NCBI RefSeq assembly: GCF_900166625.1
Contig: NZ_LT800499.1
Location: 1,344,630-1,408,629 of the forward strand
Length of the DNA stretch: 64,000 nt
Direction of reading: 5' to 3'
DNA from: Halobacillus massiliensis
GTDB lineage: Bacteria > Bacillota > Bacilli > Bacillales > Halobacillaceae
In this document: positions 1 to 8,175 of the stretch, one piece after another
Layout: each line of letters opens with the position of its first letter
Numbering within the stretch: position 1 is the first letter of the stretch
The notes under the pieces: model-generated
Told to the model about the DNA's origin: nothing
Database searches by the model: none
Seen by the model: only the letters and a program-made list of their open reading frames with translations
Translations under genes and position numbers: made by a program

Positions 1-25
1 TATATTCATGGTAATTTACTTGTAT

Positions 26-38
26 GAAACGTTTTCAA
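26..38. promoter_or_regulatory. cre-like or operator half-palindrome upstream of the GlcNAc PTS gene
   Basis: A short inverted repeat, TGAAACGTTTTCA, sits about 30 bases before the first gene. Its right half matches a catabolite-responsive element well, but the left half is one base short of the usual 14-base spacing. It could be a degenerate cre or part of another operator. The window begins here, so the promoter cannot be judged fully. Confidence 0.35.
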
Positions 39-65
39 CAATAGATATTAAGGGTGGGTAAGTAT

Positions 66-1457
66 ATGTTAAATTTTCTTCAGCGTATCGGTAAGTCCCT
101 GATGTTTCCGATCGCGACATTGCCGGCAGCTGCTTTGCTCGTACGTTTGGGCATGGAAGATATGCTGGATATACCTTTTGTTACTGCAGCAGGGAACGGA
201 ATATTAGAGAACCTTGCACTTATCTTTGCAATTGGTATAGCCATGGGGTTTGCAAAGGATGGAAGTGGTGCTGCGGCATTGGCAGGTGCAGTTGGTGTCC
301 TCGTTCTTGAAGGCGGGATTGAAGCTATAGATAAAAACATAGAAATGGGGGTGTTTTCAGGTATTATTGCTGGTATTATCGGCGGCATGCTTTATAACAG
401 ATATCATGACGTTAAGTTCCCTGAATTTCTTTCGTTCTTCGGAGGGAAAAGGTTTGTACCGATCATTACATCACTTGTGATGGTCGCATTATCTTTTGTG
501 TTTGGATATCTATGGGTTTACCCTCAAAACGTTCTTAACGCTACAGCAAACTGGATTTTAAATGCGGGTGAACTTGGAGTTGGAGTGTATGGAGTACTCA
601 ATCGTCTATTTATCCCGGTCGGTCTGCACCATGTGATGAATACACTAATCTGGTTTGATTTTGGTACATTTACAACAGCAGCAGGAGATGTATATAAAGG
701 GGAAATTAATCGTTTTCTAAATGGCGATCCGGATGCGGGTTATTTCTTAGCTGGGTTTTTCCCGGTTATGATGTTTGGCCTGCCAGCAGCATGTCTGGCT
801 ATGTACGCTGCAGCGAAAAAACATCGGAAGGCCGCAGTGGGAGGTATGTTCTTTAGTATTGGGTTGACGGCCTTTTTAACAGGTGTAACCGAACCTATTG
901 AATTCTCGTTTATGTTCCTATCACCTCTGCTTTATTTCATACATGCCCTGTTGACGGGGGTATCAATGATTGCTGCCTATATGCTGGATGTACGGCATGG
1001 TTTCGGATTTTCGGCAGGATTGATTGATTATCTCCTCAACTATGGAATTGCCCAAAATCCCCTAATGCTTATTATTATTGGTCTCCTATTATCTTTAGTT
1101 TATTTCTTCATATTCTACTTTCTCATTATAAAATTGGATTTGAAAACACCAGGACGAGAAGATGACGATATTGAAGGAAGTGGAGCCGAACAGCAGGAAG
1201 CAGGAAAAAGTGGAGGAGATGACGAAAAAGCTGGGGAGTATTTGAAAGCACTTGGTGGGCCGGAAAATATTAAAGCGCTCGATTACTGTACTACACGCCT
1301 GCGACTTGAAATGGTGGATCGTGAAAGAGTGGATGAGAATGCCCTCTCCCGGCTTGGATCGCGCGGAGTTGTTAAAATAGGGAAGCAAAACCTCCAGGTC
1401 ATCATAGGAACCTCAGTAGAATTTATTGCAGAAGCTATGAAAAAGAAAATGAAGTAA
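66..1457 (+). CDS. nagE: PTS EIIBC component, N-acetylglucosamine type
   Basis: Imports and phosphorylates an amino sugar, most likely N-acetylglucosamine, at the cell membrane. An EIIC domain of about 370 residues with many membrane spans opens with the typical MLNFLQRIGKSL start and contains the TEPIEFSFMF stretch seen in glucose/GlcNAc permeases. A charged linker follows (about residues 365-395), then an EIIB domain whose phosphorylated cysteine is C408 in DYCTTRLRL. There is no EIIA domain, so phosphate must come from an EIIA encoded elsewhere. A GTG lies in frame four codons upstream, but AAGGGTGGG is correctly spaced only for the ATG at 66. The gene is followed by nagA, nagB and a GntR regulator, which supports GlcNAc over glucose. 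Confidence 0.87.
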   Translation: MLNFLQRIGKSLMFPIATLPAAALLVRLGMEDMLDIPFVTAAGNGILENLALIFAIGIAMGFAKDGSGAAALAGAVGVLVLEGGIEAIDKNIEMGVFSGIIAGIIGGMLYNRYHDVKFPEFLSFFGGKRFVPIITSLVMVALSFVFGYLWVYPQNVLNATANWILNAGELGVGVYGVLNRLFIPVGLHHVMNTLIWFDFGTFTTAAGDVYKGEINRFLNGDPDAGYFLAGFFPVMMFGLPAACLAMYAAAKKHRKAAVGGMFFSIGLTAFLTGVTEPIEFSFMFLSPLLYFIHALLTGVSMIAAYMLDVRHGFGFSAGLIDYLLNYGIAQNPLMLIIIGLLLSLVYFFIFYFLIIKLDLKTPGREDDDIEGSGAEQQEAGKSGGDDEKAGEYLKALGGPENIKALDYCTTRLRLEMVDRERVDENALSRLGSRGVVKIGKQNLQVIIGTSVEFIAEAMKKKMK

Positions 1458-1508
1458 TCAGATTAAGTTTATAAAGATCATGTTCATTTAAAAGTCAGGA
1501 GGAGGAAA

Positions 1509-2693
1509 ATGATGAGAACTATTGAAATAAAAAATATTAAGATTGCTGGAGAAGGAAAAACTCTTTCTTCTGGATCCCTCCTTGTTCAGGAGGGGAAAAT
1601 CCAAGCTATATCTTCTGAACCTATTGGAGGAGCGGATCTCGTTATCGATGGAGCAGGGAAAAATTGGTCATTAGTTCCTGGGTTCATTGATGTTCATATC
1701 CACGGAGCCGGAGGTTATGATGTAATGGACGCTACCTCTGAAGCTTTAGAAGGTATTACTAAACAACTGCCCGCTGAAGGAACAACAAGTTTTCTTGCTA
1801 CAACGATGACTCAGTCCAGCGAAAATATATCCTGTGCACTGAAAAATGCAGCTTCATTTATAGAGAAACAATATGAAGACGGAAGTGCTGAAGTGCTGGG
1901 TGTGCACTTAGAAGGCCCATTTATTGCAAAAAATAAAGCAGGAGCGCAGCCGTTAGAACATATTTCTTCTCCTTCGATCTCGCAATTTAATCTCTGGCAA
2001 AAGGAAAGTGGGGGCACGATTCGGCTGGTTACCCTTGCTCCTGAGGTGGAAGGCGGACTTGAACTGATTGAACATCTTACCAAATCAGGGGTTACTGCTT
2101 CAATCGGTCATAGTGAAGCAACATACATTCAGGTTGAGAAAGCCGTTGAGAAGGGAGCGCGTCACATCACTCACCTTTTTAATCAGATGAGCGGGCTTCA
2201 CCATCGCGAACCAGGAGTCGTCGGTGCGGCCCTGCTGAACGATAAACTGAAGGTGGAGATGATTGTAGATTATGTCCATTCAAGACCGGAAGCCGTAAAG
2301 CTTGCTTATCAAAATACGCACGCCGCACGAACGATTCTTATTACGGATGCGATGCGAGCAAAGTGCCTGCCCGAGGGAACATATGATTTAGGAGGACAGC
2401 AGGTTGAAGTTCAGGGCAAAGAAGCCCGGCTAAAGGATGGTACACTGGCGGGAAGCATCCTGACCTTAGATGAAGCCGTTAGAAATATGAAATCGAACCT
2501 TAATCTGTCTCTTGAGGACATCGTAAAGATCACTTCTTCCAATGCAGCAGAGCAGTTAAATGTTATTGATCGTAAGGGATCGATTGCTGAAGGGAAAGAC
2601 GCGGATCTTGTAATAATGGACGAAAATTTTGAAGTTATTATGACTCTTTGCCGGGGCGTGATGGCATATCAGCGGGAAGAGAAAATGACATGA
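1509..2693 (+). CDS. nagA: N-acetylglucosamine-6-phosphate deacetylase
   Basis: Removes acetate from GlcNAc-6-P to give glucosamine-6-P in the cytoplasm. The 394-residue product has the amidohydrolase layout: metal motif DVHIHGAGG near residue 62, the GVHLEGPF glutamate near 130, GHSEA near 200, THLFNQMS near 222 and the catalytic aspartate in LITDAM near 280. A strong AGGAGGAGG precedes the first of two adjacent ATG codons. It lies about 50 bases after the PTS gene, and its stop overlaps the nagB start (ATGA). The loop after the histidine motif reads VDYVHSRPE rather than the more usual ADGIHVHPE, a small variation near the substrate site. Confidence 0.93.
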   Translation: MMRTIEIKNIKIAGEGKTLSSGSLLVQEGKIQAISSEPIGGADLVIDGAGKNWSLVPGFIDVHIHGAGGYDVMDATSEALEGITKQLPAEGTTSFLATTMTQSSENISCALKNAASFIEKQYEDGSAEVLGVHLEGPFIAKNKAGAQPLEHISSPSISQFNLWQKESGGTIRLVTLAPEVEGGLELIEHLTKSGVTASIGHSEATYIQVEKAVEKGARHITHLFNQMSGLHHREPGVVGAALLNDKLKVEMIVDYVHSRPEAVKLAYQNTHAARTILITDAMRAKCLPEGTYDLGGQQVEVQGKEARLKDGTLAGSILTLDEAVRNMKSNLNLSLEDIVKITSSNAAEQLNVIDRKGSIAEGKDADLVIMDENFEVIMTLCRGVMAYQREEKMT

Positions 2694-3218
2694 ACGTTAT
2701 CCTCACAGAAAACTATCAGGAATTAAGTGAAAAAGCGGCGCAATTGATAGAAAAACAAGTACAGGCAGACCCTCAGTCTATTCTTGGATTAGCAACAGGC
2801 AGCACCCCCTTAGGGACATATCAGGAACTTATTAAAGGATATAAAACGCGGCACATCGATTATAGGGACATTCTTACATTAAATTTGGATGAATATGTGG
2901 GGTTGGACAAAAACAGCATCCAAAGCTACCATTTTTTTATGAAGCATAAGTTATTTAATAAAACAGGCAAATGCCCGTTTTTTTTCTTCTTTAAAGGAAG
3001 TCCCAAAACAGGCTGTGACTATGGGGATTGCCTCTATATTAAAAAGCAAGAAAATCATCCTATTAGCATCTGGTGAAAATAAAGCAGAAGCTATTAGTAG
3101 ACTGTTGCGAGAACCAGTAACTGGAAACTTCCCTGCCTCTGCACTAAAACTTCATTCTAATGTTACTCTTATAGTAGATCAGCAGGCTTACAGGAAAGTA
3201 AATCTTGGAAAGGAGTAA
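2690..3218 (+). pseudogene. nagB: Glucosamine-6-phosphate deaminase, internally deleted and frameshifted
   Basis: The first ~92 codons, starting at the ATGA overlap with nagA, encode a good NagB N-terminus, including LATGSTPLGTY and NLDEYVGL with the general-base aspartate. After ...KHKLFNKT the frame runs into unrelated codons and stops at 3076. The C-terminal part (KEVPKQAVTMGIASI onward, about 2994-3218) is intact in another frame and also NagB-like. NagB is about 240 residues; roughly 90-100 central residues are missing, including the GIGxNGHIGFNEP active-site loop. The join holds a terminator-like hairpin. The remnants cannot make active deaminase, so GlcN-6-P must be handled by another enzyme, or the pathway is impaired. 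Assembly error is possible but would not explain the clean hairpin. Confidence 0.88.
2960..2985 (+). terminator. Hairpin plus T-run at the nagB deletion junction
   Basis: Arms AAAACAGGC (2960-2968) and GCCCGTTTT (2973-2981) pair with a single A/C mismatch around a four-base AAAT loop, followed by further T residues. This is the form of an intrinsic terminator and lies exactly where NagB homology is lost. If it works, it would reduce transcription into the downstream regulator and SIS gene. Confidence 0.6.
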
Positions 3219-3222
3219 ATAA

Positions 3223-3948
3223 ATGATTGATAAGAAATCACCGCTTCCGATGTATTATCAAATCGAAGAAAATATAAAGCAGCGCATTTCAAATGGAGAT
3301 TACCAGCCTTCAGATATGATTCCTTCAGAACGTGAACTCTCGGATACTTATAAAGTCAGCCGCATGACTGTAAGACAAGCTATTAACAATATGGTAAATA
3401 AAGGGATCTTATTTAGGGAAAAGGGAAAAGGGACCTTTGTCTCTGCAAAAAAGATTGAGCAGCCGCTAAAAGGATTAACGAGTTTCACAGAAGATATGCA
3501 GGCACGTGGGATGAAACCGAGCAGCAAGTTAGTATCCTTCAATAAAATTGGAGCTTCTGCCGAACTGGCTCGAAAGTTTGAGAGAGAAGAGGGAGAACTT
3601 GTTTTTCAAATAAAGCGAATAAGGTATGCAGACGGAAAAACAATGGCCATTGAAAATTCGTATATACCTGTTGAGTTACTTCCTGATTTAACGGAGCAAG
3701 TAGTAAGCGGTTCCATCTATGATTACGTTGAAAAAACGCTAAAACAGTCCATTGGAAAAGCGAGCCAGTTTATTGAAGCGAGTATTGCTGAAGACAGCCA
3801 GTCAGCTATGCTTCAAATTCCCCCTGACTCTGCTATCTTAAATATCGAACGAAACACGTTCCTGGCTGATGGAACTCCTTTTGAAGTTGTCAATTCATCT
3901 TATAGAGCCGACCGTTATAAATTCATTAGTGACATCTATCGAGTTTGA
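3223..3948 (+). CDS. nagR: GntR/HutC-family regulator of amino-sugar genes
   Basis: A 241-residue cytoplasmic DNA-binding regulator. The N-terminus (about 1-75) is a GntR winged helix: PSERELSDTYKVSRMTVRQ is the recognition region and EKGKGTFV closes the wing. Residues ~95-235 form a UTRA ligand domain (LTSFTEDMQARGM, then RNTFLADGTPFE). Members of this subgroup, such as B. subtilis YvoA/NagR, bind phosphorylated amino sugars and repress nag genes. Its ribosome site AAGGAG overlaps the stop of the broken nagB, so it was probably translationally coupled to nagB. Confidence 0.85.
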   Translation: MIDKKSPLPMYYQIEENIKQRISNGDYQPSDMIPSERELSDTYKVSRMTVRQAINNMVNKGILFREKGKGTFVSAKKIEQPLKGLTSFTEDMQARGMKPSSKLVSFNKIGASAELARKFEREEGELVFQIKRIRYADGKTMAIENSYIPVELLPDLTEQVVSGSIYDYVEKTLKQSIGKASQFIEASIAEDSQSAMLQIPPDSAILNIERNTFLADGTPFEVVNSSYRADRYKFISDIYRV

Positions 3949-3961
3949 AGGAGAATCAAAT

Positions 3962-4678
3962 ATGACTTATCTTTCTAAGGTTATTCGTCACCTTCAGGAG
4001 CTTGAAACTTCTAATACAAAGGAATTGGGGAGAAGAATTACAGAGCGGCTGATCAATGGCGGGATTATTCAGCTATTCGGCTGCGGCCATTCAAGTCTTC
4101 TCGCTCAGGAACCTTATTATAGAGCAGGAGGCCTTGTCCCTGTTAAACCGATTATTATTGAGCCGCTTATGCTGCACGAAGGGCCTGTTAGGTCGAGTGC
4201 CTATGAAAAAACCTCTCATTATGTAGAGAATTATTTAGAAGACGTAGATCTAAGAAAAGAAGATACATTAATTATAATTTCCACATCGGGACGAAATCCT
4301 GCACCGATTGATACCGCTCTCTGGGGTAAGAAAAAAGGGGCGTATGTTCTCGGGATTCTTTCTAAAGCTTACTCCATATCACAGCCTTCCAGACATTTGT
4401 CGGGGAAGAGGCTGGAAGATGTAGTGGATGACGTTATCGATACGAATATTCCTGTAGGAGATGCGATACTTGAAGAAGGATCTACAGGTCAGCCTTTTGC
4501 TCCCGCCTCGTCTGTTGCAGGGATCGCTTTACTCCAAAATCTGCTGGCTGAAGTAGTCACCTGTTATAAAGAGTTCGGAGAAGAACCTCCTATTTTTTGG
4601 AGTGGGAATCTGGATGGTGTAGAAGAACATAATAAACGGTTAATTGAAAAGTTTGAACACCGGATCAATTTTGAATAA
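3962..4678 (+). CDS. SIS-domain phosphosugar-binding protein (UPF0309-like)
   Basis: A 238-residue soluble protein with one sugar-isomerase (SIS) fold. FGCGHSSLLAQEP near residue 40 and IISTSGRNPAPIDTA near 108 are the two phosphosugar-binding loops. The length and motifs fit the uncharacterised UPF0309 family. An in-frame start exists upstream inside the regulator gene, but GAAGGAG is spaced for the ATG at 3962. It is the last gene of the nag operon. An amino-sugar-phosphate substrate is likely from context. Whether it compensates for the broken nagB is speculation; known SIS-type deaminases (NagB-II) are larger with two SIS domains. Confidence 0.78.
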   Translation: MTYLSKVIRHLQELETSNTKELGRRITERLINGGIIQLFGCGHSSLLAQEPYYRAGGLVPVKPIIIEPLMLHEGPVRSSAYEKTSHYVENYLEDVDLRKEDTLIIISTSGRNPAPIDTALWGKKKGAYVLGILSKAYSISQPSRHLSGKRLEDVVDDVIDTNIPVGDAILEEGSTGQPFAPASSVAGIALLQNLLAEVVTCYKEFGEEPPIFWSGNLDGVEEHNKRLIEKFEHRINFE

Positions 4679-4714
4679 ACAAAGCCCTGTTTCTGATTAA
4701 ACAGGGCTTTGTTT
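4677..4714. terminator. Bidirectional terminator between the nag operon and the IclR gene
   Basis: A perfect 16-base stem, AAACAAAGCCCTGTTT with its complement, around a six-base loop, with A-rich and T-rich flanks. It serves two convergent genes and overlaps the IclR stop codon. Confidence 0.9.
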
Positions 4715-5507
4715 ATATATTCTGCCTCATGGAAGAGACAAATCCGAGACGGCTTGAAACAAGCTTATTTACATTTTTCAATGTTTTAGTAATGGTTTCT
4801 TTGTTATTTCTCATACGCTCGGTAGGACCTGCTACACTGACTGCGGCTATGGCGCGGCCGGTATAGTTGAAAATTGGGACTGCTATGCAAGTCAAGCCAG
4901 CTTCGGCTTCTTCATCATCCATAGCATAGCCATTCTCCCTCACGCTAATTAATTCCTCTAAATACCTCTGTTTGTCGGTTATTGTTTTACCCGTAAATTT
5001 AGCCATTCCTTTTTCAACTAATATACGATTTATTTCTTCTGAGGGAAAAGTGGAGACGATTGCTTTGCCAAGCCCGGTGGAATGTATCGGTTTACGTGTG
5101 CCGAGGTCAGCTGTCGTTCGGACAGATTGATTAGCTTCCGCTTTGTATAAATACACAACTTCCCCTTTATCATAAACAGCTAAGAAGGCGGTTTCGTTTA
5201 AATCTGAAGCAAGCTGCCGCAAATGTGGCGTTGTAACATCCACCAAATTCCACTTCGTAAGGCTGGACATACCTACTTCGATGGCTTTCAATCCCACCTG
5301 ATACTTTTCTGCAGCCTCGATTTGTTCAATAAACCCCTTGTTTTTAAGAGCTTCCATAATACGATGTGCAGTACTTTTTGCGATACCAAGTTCTTGAGAA
5401 ATCTCAGCAAGACTCATTGGTTCTCTCTTTTCAGCAATCAGCTCCAGGATGGTTAGTGCCCTCTCAACAGCTGAATTTGATTGGGAAACACTTTCTTTAT
5501 CTGTCAT
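4713..5507 (-). CDS. kdgR: IclR-family regulator of the ketodeoxyuronate/KDG genes
   Basis: A 264-residue repressor with an N-terminal winged helix (about 15-75; LAEISQELGIAKSTAHRIM is the helix-turn-helix) and a C-terminal IclR effector domain (about 85-255; STGLGKAI and EAEAGLTCIAVPIF are family signatures). A TTG start seven codons upstream is possible, but GGAGGAGC is placed for the ATG at 5507. It is transcribed away from kduI-kdgK-kdgA, and both promoters carry the same palindrome, so autoregulation and control of the operon are likely. By analogy with IclR-type KdgR proteins, the inducer would be 2-keto-3-deoxygluconate; this is inference. Confidence 0.87.
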   Translation of the reverse strand: MTDKESVSQSNSAVERALTILELIAEKREPMSLAEISQELGIAKSTAHRIMEALKNKGFIEQIEAAEKYQVGLKAIEVGMSSLTKWNLVDVTTPHLRQLASDLNETAFLAVYDKGEVVYLYKAEANQSVRTTADLGTRKPIHSTGLGKAIVSTFPSEEINRILVEKGMAKFTGKTITDKQRYLEELISVRENGYAMDDEEAEAGLTCIAVPIFNYTGRAIAAVSVAGPTERMRNNKETITKTLKNVNKLVSSRLGFVSSMRQNI

Positions 5508-5533
5508 TTCATTCAGCTCCTCCTGCAAATAAT

Positions 5534-5546
5534 GGAACGCTATTCC
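5534..5546. promoter_or_regulatory. IclR-type operator 1 (regulator promoter)
   Basis: GGAACGCTATTCC, a palindrome of the GGAA-N5-TTCC form typical of IclR proteins. It lies just downstream of the predicted start point of the regulator's own promoter. Confidence 0.75.
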
Positions 5547-5555
5547 TGTATTTTA

Positions 5556-5584
5556 ATGTTAAGAAAAAATATACACCAAGTCAA
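5556..5584 (-). promoter_or_regulatory. Promoter of the IclR regulator gene
   Basis: On the minus strand TTGACT (5584-5579), a 17-base spacer, then TAACAT (5561-5556). The start point would fall near 5549, immediately before operator 1. Confidence 0.6.
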
Positions 5585-5610
5585 ATTAATTATTTCGTTA
5601 GGAAAAATTG

Positions 5611-5638
5611 TTGAAATATTTAAAAACATTGTTACAAT
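5611..5638 (+). promoter_or_regulatory. Promoter of kduI-kdgK-kdgA
   Basis: TTGAAA (5611-5616), a 16-base spacer, TACAAT (5633-5638). The start point near 5645 abuts operator 2, so a bound IclR protein would block initiation. Confidence 0.68.
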
Positions 5639-5646
5639 AAAATTAT

Positions 5647-5659
5647 GGAACGTTATTCC
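5647..5659. promoter_or_regulatory. IclR-type operator 2 (kduI promoter)
   Basis: GGAACGTTATTCC differs from operator 1 at one base and sits 113 bases from it. Its position relative to the kduI promoter mirrors that of operator 1 at the regulator promoter. Confidence 0.78.
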
Positions 5660-5702
5660 GTTTAAAAACAAACGTTATTATTTTATGGGAAGGATGAGAT
5701 TT

Positions 5703-6536
5703 ATGGAAGTCAGATATGCAACGAACCCGAGAGATTTTAATCAGTATGACAATGAAAGAATCCGTGAAGATTTTTTAGTAGAAAATTTATTCGTGAGAGG
5801 CCGGCTCAATATGGTATATTCCCATTATGACCGTTTAATCGTAGGTGGAGCAATTCCTACGGATGCCCCTTTAAAGCTGGAAGATCCGGAAACTTTGAAA
5901 ACAGAATTTTTTCTCGAAAGAAGAGAGATTGGAATTATTAATATTTCTGATCAGCCAGGAAAGGTTACAGTAGATGGAGAAGAATATGAGCTTAATAAAA
6001 GAGATTGTTTATATGTAGGAAAAGGAAAAGAAGATGTTACAATAGAAAGTGCAGATGCCTCAGAGCCTGCTTCATTTTACCTTGTTTCTGCAACCGCTCA
6101 CAAATCTTATCCTGTACAGAAGATGGCGCGCGAAGAAACGGATGAAACCCATTTAGGTTCAGATGCAGAGTCAAACAACCGGGTGATTTGTAAATATATT
6201 CACGAAGACGGCTTAAAGAGCTGCCAACTAATGCTGGGCATGACGTTTTTAGCGCCAAACAATATGTGGAATACGATGCCGGCTCATGTACATGACCGCC
6301 GTATGGAAGCTTATCTATATTTTGATATGGATGAAAGCTCCAAGGTATTTCACTTTATGGGAGAACCAAATAATACAAGAAACCTTGTGGTGAGAAACCA
6401 GCAGGTCGTACTTTCCCCACCATGGTCCATTCATTCAGGGGTAGGGACAAGTAATTATACGTTCATTTGGGCAATGGCCGGGGAAAATTACACGTTTACT
6501 GACATGGATCATGTGGATATGGAAGATATGAAGTAA
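5703..6536 (+). CDS. kduI: 5-keto-4-deoxyuronate isomerase
   Basis: Isomerises 5-keto-4-deoxyuronate to 2,5-diketo-3-deoxygluconate, a step in breakdown of unsaturated uronates from pectin-like polymers. The 277-residue length is standard. The cupin zinc site is visible: two histidines and a glutamate in AHVHDRRMEAY near residue 200, and a further histidine in WSIHSGVGT near 243. GGAAGG favours the ATG at 5703 over ATG 5694. It is first in an operon with kdgK and kdgA. The next enzyme, KduD dehydrogenase, is absent here, so it must be encoded elsewhere or replaced by another dehydrogenase. Confidence 0.92.
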   Translation: MEVRYATNPRDFNQYDNERIREDFLVENLFVRGRLNMVYSHYDRLIVGGAIPTDAPLKLEDPETLKTEFFLERREIGIINISDQPGKVTVDGEEYELNKRDCLYVGKGKEDVTIESADASEPASFYLVSATAHKSYPVQKMAREETDETHLGSDAESNNRVICKYIHEDGLKSCQLMLGMTFLAPNNMWNTMPAHVHDRRMEAYLYFDMDESSKVFHFMGEPNNTRNLVVRNQQVVLSPPWSIHSGVGTSNYTFIWAMAGENYTFTDMDHVDMEDMK

Positions 6537-6541
6537 TGATA

Positions 6542-6568
6542 AAGCCTCTTAATTGAGGCTTCATTTTT
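6542..6568 (+). terminator. Attenuator-type hairpin between kduI and kdgK
   Basis: AAGCCTC and GAGGCTT pair around a six-base loop, followed by CATTTTTTT. The stem is only seven bases, so partial termination is more likely than a full stop, giving more kduI than kdgK message. Confidence 0.6.
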
Positions 6569-6598
6569 TTATGATCAGTGCATAAAGGAGAGTGTATC

Positions 6599-7549
6599 AT
6601 GAAGGATATTATAACTATCGGAGATGCTATGATTGCATTTGAACCCGATTCTACCGGCCCCCTGAGATTTGCAAGCCAATTTCAAAAGAAGGTGGGCGGC
6701 GCAGAATTAAATGTGATGGTCGGCTGTTCACGTTTAGGGTTAAATACAGGCTGGATCAGCCGTTTAGGACATGATGAATTTGGCAGAGCCATCCGAAATT
6801 ATGCCAGAGGAGAAGGGGTGGATGTATCTCAAGTGGAATTTGTCACAGGCCATCCAACCTCTGTGTACTTTAAAGAGATGATGGAAGACGGAAGTGTCCG
6901 CACATTGTATTATCGTGAAAAATCGCCTACACTCCCGATGAGAGCTGAAGACCTGGACGAAGATTATATTAAACAGGCAAAAATCCTTCACATTACAGGA
7001 ATCTTTCCAGCGATTGATGAAAGTAATGTAGCGATCATTGAAAGAGCCATTTCCCTGGCGAAAAAACATGGAGTGAAAGTCTCTTTCGATCCGAATATCC
7101 GGTTGAAACTGTGGAGTAAGGAAGAGGCTAGAGATACTTTGGGCCGTATCCTTCCGAGTGTAGATATCCTGCTGGCAGGGGCCGATGAGATGGACATATT
7201 AATCGGAGAAAAAGATCCAGCAAAAATTATTGAGAAAACAAAAGAACTGGGTATCGAATATACGGCGATTAAGATGGGAAGTGAGGGATCTGTAGGATTC
7301 TTTGAAGGAAAAACGATAAATGCTCCGCCAGTTCCTTCGAAGAAAGTAGTGGATACAGTGGGTGCTGGTGACGGATTTAATGCCGGGTTTCTATATGGTT
7401 TTATTCAGAACTGGTCTATTGAAAAGACTTTGCATTTTGCTAATACAATTGGCTCTATGGTCGTCGGGGTAAAAGGTGATAATGAAGGCTTGCCGTATTA
7501 TGAAGATGTGCAAATTCTCCTCGGAGAGAAAGAATTAATAGAGAGATAG
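6599..7549 (+). CDS. kdgK: 2-keto-3-deoxygluconate kinase (PfkB family)
   Basis: Phosphorylates 2-keto-3-deoxygluconate to KDPG. The 316-residue PfkB-family protein has KVGGAELNVMVGCSRLG near the N-terminus (sugar binding) and DTVGAGDGFNAGF near residue 250, where the aspartate of GAGD is the catalytic base. AAAGGAG lies eight bases before the ATG at 6599; an earlier in-frame ATG lacks a ribosome site. Placement between kduI and the KDPG aldolase separates it from other PfkB sugar kinases. Confidence 0.9.
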   Translation: MKDIITIGDAMIAFEPDSTGPLRFASQFQKKVGGAELNVMVGCSRLGLNTGWISRLGHDEFGRAIRNYARGEGVDVSQVEFVTGHPTSVYFKEMMEDGSVRTLYYREKSPTLPMRAEDLDEDYIKQAKILHITGIFPAIDESNVAIIERAISLAKKHGVKVSFDPNIRLKLWSKEEARDTLGRILPSVDILLAGADEMDILIGEKDPAKIIEKTKELGIEYTAIKMGSEGSVGFFEGKTINAPPVPSKKVVDTVGAGDGFNAGFLYGFIQNWSIEKTLHFANTIGSMVVGVKGDNEGLPYYEDVQILLGEKELIER

Positions 7550-7563
7550 AAAGGAAGTATTAG

Positions 7564-8175
7564 ATGAACAAAATTCATACACTTCAGAAGCTGGAAAAAG
7601 AGAAACTCGTAGCAGTCATTCGAGGAGAGACAAGTGAAGAAGCACAAAAAATTTCAGAAGGCGCTTATGCCGGCGGAATTAAGATCATGGAGATTACTTA
7701 TACAGTACCAAATGCCTCCCAATTAATTGAAAAACTTTCCGCAGATCAGGAGCGGGACTGGGTGATTGGTGCTGGGACTGTTCTGGACGAAGTTACCGCA
7801 CGAATGGCCATCCTTGCCGGTGCTGAGTTTATTGTCGCTCCTAATTTTAATCTCGATGTCGCTAAGCTATGCAATCGATATCAAATCCCTTACATTCCTG
7901 GCTGTTACACTGTAAACGAAGTAGTACAAGCTATGGAAGCAGGAGCCGATATCATTAAAATATTCCCTGGAAACACAATCTCTCCTGCCGGAATAAAAGC
8001 TATTAAAGGACCTCTCCCACAGGCAAATATAATGCCATCAGGAGGAGTCAGCGCTGACAACTTAAACGAGTGGCTGGAAAAAGGAGCCGTAGCGGTAAGT
8101 ATAGGAGGCAGCTTGTATAAAGAGAACTTTGAAGACATTAAAGCAGCAGCAGAAGAACTCGTTCAGAAATTATAA
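7564..8175 (+). CDS. kdgA: KDPG (2-dehydro-3-deoxyphosphogluconate) aldolase
   Basis: Splits KDPG into pyruvate and glyceraldehyde-3-phosphate. The 203-residue class I aldolase shows the family landmarks: VIRGETSEEA near residue 18, the catalytic glutamate in MEITYTVP near 43, and the Schiff-base lysine in DIIKIFPGN near 131, followed by PSGGVSADN for phosphate binding. GAAAGGAAG precedes the ATG. It is the last gene of the operon and is followed directly by a strong hairpin that begins inside its stop codon. Confidence 0.93.
   Translation: MNKIHTLQKLEKEKLVAVIRGETSEEAQKISEGAYAGGIKIMEITYTVPNASQLIEKLSADQERDWVIGAGTVLDEVTARMAILAGAEFIVAPNFNLDVAKLCNRYQIPYIPGCYTVNEVVQAMEAGADIIKIFPGNTISPAGIKAIKGPLPQANIMPSGGVSADNLNEWLEKGAVAVSIGGSLYKENFEDIKAAAEELVQKL

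Noticed and set aside
80-388. Antisense long frames over real genes (also at 12936-13283, 40812-41210 and 46132-46422)
   Set aside because: They mirror the codon bias of the opposite strand, have no ribosome sites and encode no recognisable protein.
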